A DNA stretch of 64,000 nt from Dactylorhiza incarnata (Eukaryota > Streptophyta > Magnoliopsida > Asparagales > Orchidaceae): positions 1 through 64,000 of the forward strand of contig JAWHQI010000756.1 of NCBI GenBank assembly GCA_033032865.1, given 5' to 3'. The position numbers were made by a program, and so were the translations under genes. This document shows, piece by piece, positions 52,711 to 63,847 of this stretch. Each line of letters starts with the position of its first letter. Positions within the stretch are counted from its first letter, which is position 1. The notes beneath the pieces were generated by a model that was not told where the DNA came from, did no database searches, and saw only the letters and a program-made list of their open reading frames with translations.

Positions 52711-54898
52711 ATGACAGGAGAGGATGAGCAAGACGCGGGCTTCGGCGGCACGCCACCACCGGACGCGCCAGCAACAGTGGAGATGCTGGCGGATCTCAAG
52801 AGGGAACTGCTCAGAGCTTTCCATGGTGCTCTCACCACGATACTTGGGGGTCTCGCGACCTCGGCGCCCCAGGTGGCTCCTCCACCTGGAGTTGGTGAGA
52901 ACGCCCCAGCGCATAGAGCAAGGAGGGAGGCAGCGATCCAGGGGTCAGGGCGAGACCTCTCAGGGCGGGAACTCTTCCCCAGCCCGGCGAGTGTGAGCAA
53001 GGTTCTGGCGAGTGCCGTCCCAGCGGAGGGGGTCCCGGCCAGTGGGATCCCGGCGAGCGGCCCTTCGGCGAGCCTGAGGTCGGCGGGAGCCGGGTCGCCA
53101 AGGGAGCTCGCAGGGCGAGTGGAGCAGGTTAGGAGGGTGAATGGGGGAAGCCCATTCTGTGAGTTGGTGCTCTCGGCACCACTCCCCGAGGGGTTCAGGG
53201 AGCCGGCCATGATGGTGTATACCGGCAAGGATGACCCCATTCAGCACCTGCAGGGGTTCGAGGACATGGTCTCGATCAGACCTATGTCGGACGCCTTCAA
53301 GTGCCGACTCTTCGCTACCACCCTGAAGGAGAAGGCCAGAGACTGGTTCCACCAGTTGCCCTCAGGATCGATCTACGCCTTCGAGGATTTGCGTTGAGGC
53401 TTCCTGCTGCGCTTGTCCACCTCGAAGAAGAGGAAGAAGGATCCTGAGGCGCTCTTCAATATCAAGCAGATGTCGGGGGAGTCGCTGGCCCGCTATGTGG
53501 ATCGTTTCCAGGAGGAGGTTCTCCTCATCCAGGAGGTGTCGGGGTACACCCTCCAGCTTGCCTTCACGGTAGGGCTGCGGGAGGATTTTTCAAGATGGAC
53601 CTCAAGAGGAGGGCTCCTCTGTCCTATGAGGAGCTGATGGAGCGGGCAGCGGAAGAGGTAGAGAGGGAGGCAGCAAACCCCGAGTTCACAAAGAGGCTAG
53701 CACGGCTGAGCGAGCCGGAGGTTAGGCAACCATAAGCGAGAAGGAGAGAAGAAGCGAGAGCCCCGGAGTTGGGGTGGAGGCAGCAAGGAGGGGGGTGCAG
53801 GGCCCCGAAAGGGGTTTTCCCCAAGGAGGAAGTAACTTCCAGGGGGGTAAGGAAGACCTCACCAGCTGGAGTGGAAGCAGGGCTCGAGGCCACCTCCCCC
53901 TCCCCCTCAGCAGGCGATGGAGATAGGTCGAGGGAGAGCAGGGAGAGGGAGAGGAGCGGGAGCCGGAGGAGCCAGACCCAGGAGAAGGAATAGGGGAGCA
54001 GCGGCCGAGGAGAGGGGGGTGGCGTTGCCATACTATGACTTCCACCAGGAGGAAGGTCACGCGACGGCCACCTGCCCAGAGTTCTTGGAGATGAGAGGGG
54101 CAAGGACCCCAGCACCACAGGCGCCGCAGCGACCGGTGAGGATAGAGGAGGTCCTGCCCCAGGAGGAGGAGGATGAGAGGTGTGAGGACCGGGTTGACGT
54201 GGGGACCCGAGGAGGGATCAGAGTGATCCACAGGGGTGTGGGCATCGAGGCGACCCGAAAGGCAAGCCTCCATGCCATGTATCGTCGGAGCATGGCTTCG
54301 ACGTCCCAAGCCCCACCCGGTGGAGAAGGTTACTTTTTCTCAGAAGGACATGCCAGGTCACGAAGATCCGTTCTGCGATGCGCTGGTCATTCAGACAGCC
54401 ATCGAGAACTTCACCGTCTCTCAAATCCTTGTAGACAACGAGAGCTCGGTCAACGTCATCTTCAAGAAGGCGTTTGATGAGATGAAGGTGGATGCCAGAT
54501 GGGTGTTGGCCTCGGATGGCCCATTGTTTGGGTTCTCGGGGGAAAGGAAGGAGGTGGAAGGAGGAGTGAGACTCCATGTGGTCCTAGGGGGCAGTCCTGG
54601 AACTGCCGCTTCATCATAGTGGATGCCCTCAGCAACTACAGTGCCATCTTTGGGCGTCCACTTATTAGCGCGTTCCGGTGTGTCCCCTCCACCTTCCACC
54701 ATTGCCTCAAGTTCAGTGTAGGTGATGTTCAGACCCGGGTCCGGGGAGATCCTTGGGTGGCGAGGCAGTGCTGCGTGACTGTCGTCAACACCGTCTCCTG
54801 GATGGCAGAAGCAGAGGAGTGGGACAAGGAGATGGAGGAGTCGGCAGGGGCGGAAGAGGAAGGAGAGGGGGAGAGAAGAGTGGAAGAAGTTCATGCCT
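52711..54898 (+). pseudogene. Tat-2 gag-protease, broken
   Basis: Same domains as Tat-1: Retrotrans_gag (FEDMVSIRPMSDAFKCRLF, KARDWFHQLPSGS), knuckle region YYDFHQEEGHATATC near 54030 in which the first Cys is Tyr, and the protease site ILVDNESSVNVIF near 54430 where the Gly after DN is Glu. Breaks: TGA at 53395-53397, one-base deletion near 53588, TAA near 53732, further shifts near 53990, 54290 and 54595. The DNE change would by itself be expected to abolish protease activity. Confidence 0.9.
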
Positions 54899-55150
54899 AG
54901 AGAGGGGGCGTCGAGGGGCCCGGGGCAAGGGAAGCGGGTGAGGAAGGAGAAAAGGTTCAGACCCAAGAAGGAGGTGCGGAGGAGTTGATGGTGGTTCGGG
55001 ATGAGGAGATGGAAGGAGGGGTTGAAGCGCCTGCTTGTGGCGAGGAGAAGGAGAGTGTTTGGGGGGAGCAGTCCAGGCTGGAGGTCGTGGAAGAAGTGGT
55101 GGAGTTGGAGGTCGTCACCAAAGTAGGGACGATCGAGAAAGTCAAGATCA

Positions 55151-56480
55151 GTGGGGGAGCTCAGCCCCGAGGACCGGAGGAAGATCTTGGACTGTGTCCA
55201 GGAAAACGTGGACGTCTTCGCCTGGAGTGCTGCGGAGATGCCCGGGATCGACGCGGATGTGGCATACCATCGCCTCAACCTCGACCCCGACGCTCGCCCC
55301 ATCCGCCAGAAGAAGAGGTCCATCGCGGACAAGTCGGAGGTACCTATCCGGGAGGAGGTGAGCAAGCTCCTCAAGGCCGGTTTTGTATCGGAGATCCAAT
55401 ATCCAGGCTGGGTCTCCAATGTAGTGATGGTAAAGAAGGGCGATGGTAAGTGGAGGATGTGTGTGGACTTTTCGTTGCTTAATAAATCATGCCCCAAGGA
55501 TTGCTATCCCTTGCCTCGAATCGACGCGCTGGTTGACTCAGCCGTCGGTTTTTCACTAATGAGTTTTCTAGATGCTTTATCAGGTTACCATCAGATCTGC
55601 ATGCACCCTCCTGACATCAAGGATGTCTCCTTCATCACAGAGGATGGGTGTTATTGTTATAGAATGATGTCATTTGGCTTGAAGAATGCAGGGGCGACCT
55701 ACCAACGAATGATGGACAGGGTCTTCCGAGAGCAAAAGGGGAGGAACTTGGAGGTCTACGTAGATGACCTCATGATCAAAAGTTGGGACCTAGAGTCCCA
55801 CCTCCGCAACCTCGAGGAAAATTTTGGAACTTTGAGGAAGTTCAAGATGAAGCTTAACCCCCTGAAGTGTGTCTTCGGGGCCAGCCGAGGAAAGTTCCTG
55901 GGTCACCTGCTTACCCCCGTCGGGGTTGAGCCTAACCCGGACAAGGTAAGGGCGATCCTGGAGCTGGGATCTCTGAGGAACGCAAAGGAGGTCCAACGTC
56001 TAATAGGGAAGCTAGCCGGGCTGAGCAGGTTCCTCTCCAAGGCAGGGGAGAAGTGCTCATCCTTCTTCAGGGTGCTGCGGTGGAACCAGAAGTTTGAGTG
56101 GACCCCCGAGTGCGAGGGGGCTTTTCCGATGCTAAAGGAGCAGCAAACCCAGGCTCCGCTGCTGCAGGGGCCAAGGCAAGGGGAGGATCTATCCCTGTAC
56201 CTGGGGGTAGGGTCTGAGGCTGTAAGCTCGGTATTGGTTCGAGAAGAGGGTAATAAACAACTCCCAATCTACTACGTAAGTAGAGTGTTGAGGAAGGCCG
56301 AGCTCAGGTACCCTATTTTGGAGAAGCTGGCCTTCGCCCTGGTGGTGTTGGCCCGAAAGCTCCGGCCCTACTTCCAGGCACACTCCTTCAAGGTGGTCCG
56401 ACCATCCCCTTCGCAACATCATGGAAGGAGTGGAGCACTCGGGAAGACTGGCCAAGTGGTCAGTAGAGTTGAGTGAGTTC
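55151..56480 (+). pseudogene. Tat-2 reverse transcriptase and first RNase H
   Basis: A 441-codon open stretch covers RT from SPEDRRKILDCVQENVDVFA through PGWVSNVVMVKKGDGKWRMC, SFGLKNAGATYQRMMD and the catalytic YVDD at 55756-55769, then gypsy RNase H (GEDLSLYLGVGSEAVSSVLV). A one-base insertion in a G run just before 55160 cuts it off from the upstream frame, and a frameshift near 56400 ends it. RT and RNase H motifs themselves look intact. Confidence 0.93.
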
Positions 56481-56985
56481 AACATCTCCTACGTCCCCAG
56501 GGTATTCATAAAAGCGCAAGTGGTGGCGGACTTCATGGCAGACTATGTGACCGAAGTAGAAGAGTCCGAGCTACCCTACCCTGTGGCCTAGAAGATGTTG
56601 GTTGATGGCGCATCAGGAAAGCATTCCTTTGTGGGAGGGGTGGTCTTGGTGAGCCCTCAAGGTACAAGAATTGAGCAAGCAATCAACATTCATTTACCTC
56701 TCACTAACAATCAAGCCGAGTATGAGGCCGTGATAGCAGGCCTCCGCCTAGCCCGGGAGTGGGGTGTGTAGGACGTGGAGGTCTCGACGGACTCCATGGT
56801 GGTGGCTTGTCTGGTCAGGGGATAGTTTGAGGCGAAGGATCCAACTCTCCAACGGTACTTGGAAAAGGTCAAAGGTGTCATCGGGCAGTTCCGCACTTTC
56901 TCCATCCAGCATGTGCCGAGGGAGGAAAGCACCCAGGCAGACCTCCTGGCCAAGTTCGGTTCTCAGGCAGGGGATACAGTGTAGG
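56481..56985 (+). pseudogene. Tat-2 second RNase H
   Basis: The frame reads LVDGASGKHSFVGGVVLVSP, TNNQAEYEAVIAGLRLAREW, VEVSTDSMVV and QHVPREESTQADLLAK, the D-E-D pattern of the additional archaeal-type RNase H of Tat/Ogre elements. TAG codons near 56590, 56769, 56824 and 56983 interrupt it, all at places where Trp or Gln codons are expected. Confidence 0.85.
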
Positions 56986-58307
56986 AGCTCTCCCGACCCT
57001 CCATCGAGGAGGGGGAGATGATGGAGGTGGACCTGCGAGTGTCGTGGATGGACCCCTTCATCACCTTCTTGGCGTCGGGGAAGTTCCCCGAGGAGGGGGT
57101 TGACAAGCGATGGTTCAAGTATAAGTCAGCATATTACTCTTTGCACGAAGGAGCGCTGTACAGGAAGATGCTCTCAGGGCTCCTAGCTCGTTGTGTCTCA
57201 GAGGAGGAGGTACCAAAGGTCTTGGAGGAGATCCACTCGGGGGAGTGTGGCAGTCACTCAGGGAGCAGAACCTTGGAAGGAAGGGTGTTAAGGCAAGGCT
57301 ACTTCTGGCCTACCCTCAGCAAGGATGCGGCGGAGTTCGCCAAGAAATGCTCAAAGTGCCAACTTTATGCTCCTCTTCAGCTACTGCCAGCTCAGAGGCT
57401 CCGGACAATCACAGCTCCCTGGCCATTTGCAATATGGGGGTTGGATCTGGTGGGGCCTTTCCCACAGGCAAGCGATCAAAGGAAGTTCCTGCTGGTGATG
57501 ATCGATTACTTCTCCAAGTGGCTAGAGGTGAAGGCACTGGCCAAGGTAACATCCCAAGTAGTGAGGAATTTTGTATGGGGTGAAATAATTTGCAGGCATG
57601 GGATTCCGCTAGCCATAGTCACGGACAACGGACCGCAGTTCGCCAGCGAGGAGTTCGTCAGCTTCTGCGGCCAGCTCGGAATAGACCTTCGCTTCGCGTC
57701 GGTCCACCACCCAAGAAGCAACGGGCAGGTGGAGGCAGCAAACAAGGTTATCATGAACTTGCTGAAGAAGAAGGTCGAGAACCTGAGGGGTAGCTGGGTG
57801 GAATAGTTGCCCTCGGCCCTTTGAGCCTTGAGGACCACTCCAAACACCGCCACGAGGGAGACTTCATTCAAACTCTCCCACAGATCTGAGGCCATCCTCC
57901 CGGTGGAGTTTGAGGTCAAGTCACCTAGGGTGGTTACCGCGGGAGGGGAGATGAAGAGTGGCGAGTGGACAACGAGGAAGGGCAAAGGTTATCCTTGGAC
58001 CTAGTAGAAGAGATCTGAGACCTGGCCACCGTTCGGCAGGAGGAAGTCAAGGGCGGATGGATCGGTACTTCGACAAGCACGTTCGAGTAAAGCAATTCGA
58101 GAAGGGTGACTTAGTCCTAAAAAAGGTGGACGCGGTCGGAAGGGGAGCTGCGGTGGGGAAGCTCAACCCCAACTGGGAAGGTCCGTACATTGTAGATGAG
58201 GTGCTCAGGTCGGGGGGGTATCACCTCCAAGATGTGGAAGGGGTACCCCTTGGCCTAGCTCGGAGCGGGGATGATATAAACGCTTCTACCCCTAAAAATT
58301 CTTTATG
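56986..58307 (+). pseudogene. Tat-2 integrase
   Basis: Open from 57018 to 57806: linker, zinc domain (HSGECGSHSGSRTLEGRVLR...CSKCQ) and core with Asp 57444, Asp 57624 and Glu 57732, giving exactly 35 residues between the last two. After a TAG near 57806 the C-terminal part is broken by several stops (near 57822, 58003) and shifts; LVLKKVDAVG, NWEGPYIVDEVL and GGYHLQD are still readable to 58307. Confidence 0.92.
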
Positions 58308-58380
58308 ATAGTCTATTTGCATGTGAGCTTCTTTATATAGAGCTTCAACATTGACCAGGGGTCCGTAACAAAAGTTTGGT

Positions 58381-59150
58381 GTTGGAATGCCCCGGACGAT
58401 CCCGCTACCGGGCTCTCACTAGCCGGTGGGTCAGGTTGATCTCGCGGAAAGGCTGGCAGGGTATCAAGTATTTTGAGCTGAAATGCCCCGGACGATCCCG
58501 CTACCGGGCTCTCACTAGTCGGTGGGTCAGGTTGATCTCGCGGAGAGGCTAACAAGGTATCAAGTAGTTTGGTGTTGGAATGCCCCGGACGATCCCGCTA
58601 CCGGGCTCTCACTAGCCGGTGGGTCAGATTGATCTCGTAGAGAGGCTGGCACCCTATCAAGTATTTTGAGCTGGAATGCCCCGGACGATCCCGCTACCGG
58701 GCTCTCACTAGCCGGTGGGTCAGGTTGATCTCGCGGAGAGGCTGGCAAGGTTTCAAATTGTTTGGTGCTGGAATGCCCCGGACGATCCCGCTACCGGGCT
58801 CTCACTAGTCGGTGGGTCAGGTTGATCTCGTGGAGAGGCTGGCAGGGTATCAAGTATTTTGAGCTGGAATGCCCCGGACGATCCAGCTACCGGGCTCTCA
58901 CAATCCGGTGGGTCAAGTTGATCTCGCGGAGAGGCTGGCAGGGTATCAAGTATTTTGAGTTGGAATGCCCCAGACGATCCCGCTACCGGGCTCTCACTAG
59001 CCGGTGGGTCAGGTTGATCTCGCGGAGAGGCTGGCAAGGTGTCAAGTATTTTGAGCTGGAATGCCCCGGACGATCCCGCTACCGGGCTCTCACTAGCCGG
59101 TGGGTCAGGTTGATCTCGCGGAGAGGCTGGCAAGGAGATAGTTTGTATTG
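58381..59150. repeat. 96-97-bp tandem repeat, eight copies
   Basis: Units containing GGAATGCCCCGGACGATCCC, GCTACCGGGCTCTCACTAGC and GGTGGGTCAGGTTGATCTCG start near 58384, 58480, 58577 and onward. The array lies between the integrase end and antisense gene alpha, the position of the 81-bp array in Tat-1. Confidence 0.95.
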
Positions 59151-59824
59151 ATGGGTCTGCTTCACAAAAATCTTACCGGGGGGAATCTAGACTGGGCGAG
59201 CCCCAGGGGTCGCTCGCGCGGAGGAAAAGGTAAAACACCGAAGGAAAAATGACCGAGTCTAATGGTCGTAGCGAGCCGACTGAGTTAGTGGGCAACAGAA
59301 CATCAAAAGTCTGACCCTGGCTTGCAAGCAGGCGGAGGTTCTCTAAGCAATACCTAAATAGGCGAGTCAGGGGGTCGCCGACGCGTGATGAATTGATTAA
59401 TATCTGGCCTCACCCAAGGTTCGTCGCGAGCGAGGTAGTGTAAGGCCAATTTTGCTCGCGAAGACCCAAAGTGGGCGAGCCAGAAGCGCGGGGTGACTTT
59501 CATTTTGCTCCCGGGCGAGAGCGAGCCAGAAGCGCATTTAACGAGCATCCACACAGGAAAATTAAGCAAACACCTTGTTGGGTGTGTGCGAGTTTGTCTT
59601 AGCGAGACGGAACGGAAAGGCTCGACAAAGCGATGACATCAGCGAAGTTCATTGCAATAAAAAGGAAAGAAAAGACAGTACGAATGCGAGTAAGATAAAA
59701 CACGAGCGATAAAAATAAACTTTCATTTCATTTCGCAAAGAAAAGGTTCAGTACAAAAGGGGGCGGACTCGCCAGCCGCAATACATGTATATCTTAGACA
59801 AAAAACACAAGGGGGGGGGGTGGA

Positions 59825-61793
59825 TTAGGGAAAATCTCCTGATTGCTCCTCCTCGCTCTCGCCGCCCTCGGTCCCGGGGACTGGTGCGAATAGATCTGGG
59901 ACGACATCCTCGGCAGTGAACTCCATTGCATCCTCAGAAAGAAGGCCCGCTCCCTTGAGGGTGTCGAAGACCAAGTTCGCGACACCCACAGAGCTTTGTC
60001 GCCTCGCCTCCTTCTCGTCTCGTTGACGAGCCCCAGCTCGCGAGGCAGGTGGTGGGAGAGCAACCTTGGTTAGCTCGCGAGCCTTAGCCTTCAGCATCAA
60101 ATTTTATGCCTCCAGCTCAGCATCCCGTGCGAGGAGCTAGCTCGCGGTTTCTACATCCTGCGAAAGGAAATAAGATGAATTCGATTGAATAATATGCGGC
60201 GAGTAAAATAGAGTGCTCGCACAAGTCACTCACCATCCCACCTTGGAGGCTGACGAGGAGACCCTCAAGCACGACCTCTTTACCTTTGAGGCTCGCCACC
60301 TCATTCTTGGCCTCCTGGAGCTCACGCTTGAGCTCCCTGGACTCCCGGTCTGCGGTGAGGTACCGCTGACCCACCATGTGGGAAAGTTCCAGAGCTCGAA
60401 ACTGAGCTCGCATGGCCTCATAAACAAGAGGCATATATTTCATGGCCGCGAAGTTGGCGGCGTTCGAGCGCCCATACAGCCCAAAGGCGAGGGCGAAGGC
60501 CTCGACTCCAACCGGGCCACCCTCCACCCAGGTGGGGTGGAGCGAGGAGAGCAAGATCCTGTTGCGATCAGGATCCCACTCCAGCAGCGGCTCGGCGGCC
60601 ACGTCCGGGAGCCTCGCGCCAAGACCGGAATTTTTGTGGCCCTGTGGGTTGGGCTCGCCCAGAGCATCCCGGCGGCACGACTCCTCTCAGCAGCCTTCTG
60701 GCTCGCGGGCGAGGAGGCGAGTTCTCTGGCTCGCTTAGATCGACCACGAGATTTTTTTCCCTTGCTTCCTTCAGGGGACCTCTTGGACTTCTTCTTCGAG
60801 GAGGTTGGCTCGGCAGACTGGCTCGTGGAGGGCGGTCTCTTCTTACTTGATGTCGAGCCGAAAGAGGCTCGGCACGCCTCGGCGGCTGCCGCGGGAAGCG
60901 AGCTAGCCGTGAGGGTGGTGGTTCTCGCATATGGGGGGTGGAGGGGTATTTCCCTCTCCCCTACAAGCAAGGTGGTAGTGACAAAAGTCAGTCGCTGAAA
61001 TAGAAAAAAATCTGGAGAAGGGGCGAGTGCGACCCAAACCTTCTCCTTGAGGCACCGGAGGAAGCGAGTCCACCTTCTGGCGGAGGTAGGCGACCTCGAA
61101 GTTCTTCCCGCCAAAGTATTGGAAGAGCTTGGCGTCATCTCCGCTGAGCGAAACGGGGGGGGGGGGGGGGGGGGGGTAAGTCGCGTCGTCTCTCTGGAGG
61201 GGGTGGAAGGGAATGTTCCCGAAAGGCCCCTTGACGAGGACGTATTTCTGATGCCAGTAGTGGCTTTTATTCACCGTCTAGCAGACGATGACGTGCTGGA
61301 TCGCAAAGTACATGGTTCCATCCTTGTAGGCGCGGAAGGAAAAGACCTTACGGAAGACCAGGAGGCTGAACTCAATCCGCTCCGCACACAGGTAACTCGC
61401 GAACGCGACCATCATGGCTATCGCGTTCGGGGTCAGCTGACTCGGCAGGACACCGTAGTATTTAAGTATCCGCAGGTTTTGGCCATGAATCATTAATATG
61501 TTCGCGAGTGCGAAAAAGAAAAATTATCCAGAGTGAGGTACCTGGCGCACTTCCGGCCAGAGGAGAATTCGCAGCCCATTCTCAAAATGGGCGATAGGGA
61601 TGGCGAGCTCGTTCGTGTTCGCCTCGTTGATGGAAGCGTTGCTCTCCGGGCGGCGAGCCACAAATCCTGAAGGGATATGTTTGTCTGTGGTGGAAAGGAA
61701 CTCCTCGTCGGTGAGGTTGGCGCAGAAGAAAGAGTGGTCGCAGTAAGACAGGGCACATTTGGCTCGCTCTTCAGAATCTCTGCCAGCGACCAT
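59825..61793 (-). pseudogene. Tat-2 antisense gene alpha, broken
   Basis: Minus strand, ATG at 61793 (MVAGRDSEERAKCALSYCDH). N-terminal Transposase_28-like part (HFENGLRILLWPEV, LKYYGVLPSQLTPNAIAMM, LLVFRKVFSFRAYKD), a proline run from (G)22 at 61155-61176, then coiled coil (REAQNEVASLKGKEV-type) and a tail LVFDTLKGAGLLSEDAMEFT. Introns are visible: about 60960-61040 (acceptor TTTCTATTTCAG) and 60160-60232 (GTGAGTGAC...TTTCGCAG). An upstream intron starting at 61541 seems to have lost its acceptor, and stops occur near 61288 and 60140. Homologous to Tat-1 alpha. Confidence 0.8.
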
Positions 61794-61915
61794 GGCGGGT
61801 GGAAGAAAAGCGAGCAGGGTGCCGCGAGCGCGAGCAAGAACCTGCAAGAGAGCATAGGAGAGAAGGAAGAGGTTGAAAGTAGTAAATGCGGTAGTTGGGG
61901 GAGAAATGCGGCGGC

Positions 61916-61923
61916 TATTTATA
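61916..61923 (-). promoter_or_regulatory. TATA box of Tat-2 antisense gene alpha
   Basis: The minus strand reads TTATTATAAATAGCCGCC about 125 bases upstream of the ATG at 61793, at the position matching Tat-1. Confidence 0.65.
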
Positions 61924-62422
61924 ATAAAAAGAGAGCGGGGAGAATACGAAGCGCCATGGGGTGCGGTTAGAGAAAAACAACAATGTGACCCTTCAGCTTC
62001 CAAACCTTCATCTACTCCAGGCGGGCTCGCAACATCTCAACGTACTTGACTCGCTACGGGCGAGCCAAGCAAGAAATATATTTTACCTATAACTCGGCAG
62101 AGGTGACTGCAAGCAGAAAACCCAAGTAGCGAAGGCGAGACAACAGCCCGAGGGCTTAGCTTACAGCGAGGCAAATGTGGAAGCAAAACATAGATAGACA
62201 ATTTGCGAGCACAAGTGAACAATTTGTGAGTAAAAAGAAATTGGAGCACGCATAATCACAATAAACGAAAGCAAGTCGCAGAACACAGCATAAAGTTTTA
62301 ATATCGCAGCCCGATTAAGGGGCGAGTGCGAGAGTTCGGCGGCAAGTAGGAAAGGGAAAATATTACATATATATAAATTGTTCGCAACAGAAGGAGAAAT
62401 AACGCGGTGAGGCGAGGGGAGT

Positions 62423-63648
62423 TCAACGACCGATCCATTTCCATCGGCCGCGACCTCGCACCCCTGCGCGTGGAGGCACTTTCGGATAATGATATTCGCG
62501 AACCGACTGGGCCTCGCGTTGTATCAAGCGCACTTGGTCATCTATCCTCGCGAGGTGCACCCCTGGCGAGGTGACCTCGGCGCGGGCGACCGGCCTCGTT
62601 TGCGCGAGGAGTTGCGCGTTCTCTTCCTCTAGGGCGGCGAACCTCTCTTCATTGGCCGCCATATCCTCCTCGCATTTGTAGTTCAGATCCCGCAACATAA
62701 GAGTATGCTTCTGGAATAGCTCGGTAACGTGTCTCTTCATTTGTGTTGGGTCGCCGGTGTCCCCTAAGAAGTCGGCGATCTGGCCTGGCGAGGGGGGAGG
62801 CGACATCTACTCCTCTCCGTGCTCTGACTCAGGAGGTGGAGTCGCGGGGACACCAGCGAGGAAAAAGTTGATAATGAGAGCGAGTCGCGGTGAACAAGAA
62901 GCGAGGCGGGATCAAAGTGATACCAGGTCGCCGGCAAGAAGAGCCTGGTTGGCCCTGGAAGGCGTTGACAAAGGAAGGAGTAAGGGATTTCCCTAGGCCA
63001 GGGAGGTGCGACACATTCTCCGCGACCCGGGCGCTGACGAGTAATGACCCGCCGGGGATCCATTCGCCCAAAACGCCGAACCCCGGAGTGAGGATAGTCG
63101 TCTGAAGAGGAACTGTTGAACCCACCGGGGTGGGGGTCCTCCTCGCAGGAGTCGCGTTAGGAGTGGCTGAATGAGAAGAGAAAAGCGGATTCAGCAATCA
63201 AAAAGCCACAAAAGATAGCGAGGTGAGCAACTCACCAGGTCGCGAGGACGGGGCCCGCATGTCAGTGTTTCCCACTAAAGGAGGAGGGGGGGGGGGGGTC
63301 GACCCTCTCTGGGGTCGGGTTGCGAGACCCAGTGGGTGATTGCCTTGGGATGGCATCTTCAAAGGGGAGGTCCTGCAAATAAAAAAAAGGGTAAAAGACA
63401 TTTGAACGAACCTTCGACGAGCAAAGTCATAAAAGAAATAGATACCCGCGGGGCGGGCTCATGGTGGGGGAAGGGGAAAGAGGCGACGAACCGTCCTCCC
63501 CAGTAAGCCGCTTAACGGTCTTCGCCTTTTTTGTTTGATGAGGCGGAGCAGATTGCGGAGAAATCCATGGGGCAAGCACGGCGGCTTTGGCCTTTTAGTC
63601 CGCCTGCGAGGCTTTCAGGCGAGCCAGTACTTCTTCCCTAGGAGGCAT
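62423..63648 (-). pseudogene. Tat-2 antisense gene beta, broken
   Basis: Minus strand, ATG at 63648 (MPPREEVLARLKASQAD then TAG). Exon-intron junctions are readable: CGG|GTATCTATTT...TTTGCAG|GACCTC (about 63375-63450), GTGAGTTGCTC...CATTCAG|CCACTCC (about 63170-63235) and a further one near 62830-62900. The last exon is coiled coil (MKRHVTELFQKHTLMLRDLN, EERFAALEEENAQLLAQT) and ends GRWKWIGR. A (G)13 run encodes a proline tract. The ending matches Tat-1 beta. Confidence 0.75.
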
Positions 63649-63724
63649 TTTTGACGAGCACATTGGTGAGTAGTGAGGAAAAGAAAAAGGGGAGAAGGGT
63701 TCATGCACTGGCCGGAAAGAATGA

Positions 63725-63734
63725 TATATATAGC
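63725..63734 (-). promoter_or_regulatory. TATA box of Tat-2 antisense gene beta
   Basis: The minus strand reads AGCTATATATATCATTC about 77 bases upstream of the ATG at 63648. Confidence 0.6.
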
Positions 63735-63832
63735 TTTGGACCTAGGCCCCACCAAAAGATTCTGGCCACGTCACCAAGGGGCGGCGAACACCAAGGGTTG
63801 GACATTTCTTCACGAGCCTAGGGTAAACTCGC

Positions 63833-63847
63833 GAAGAGCGGGGATTT
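63833..63847 (+). promoter_or_regulatory. Tat-2 polypurine tract
   Basis: GAAGAGCGGGGATTT directly precedes the LTR start TGTACAACCC and matches the Tat-1 tract. Confidence 0.8.

Noticed and set aside
58313..59151. Open frames and CRISPR-like regularity over the 96-bp array
   Set aside because: Units are contiguous tandem copies without variable spacers, in a plant retroelement; frames are by-products of the repeat.
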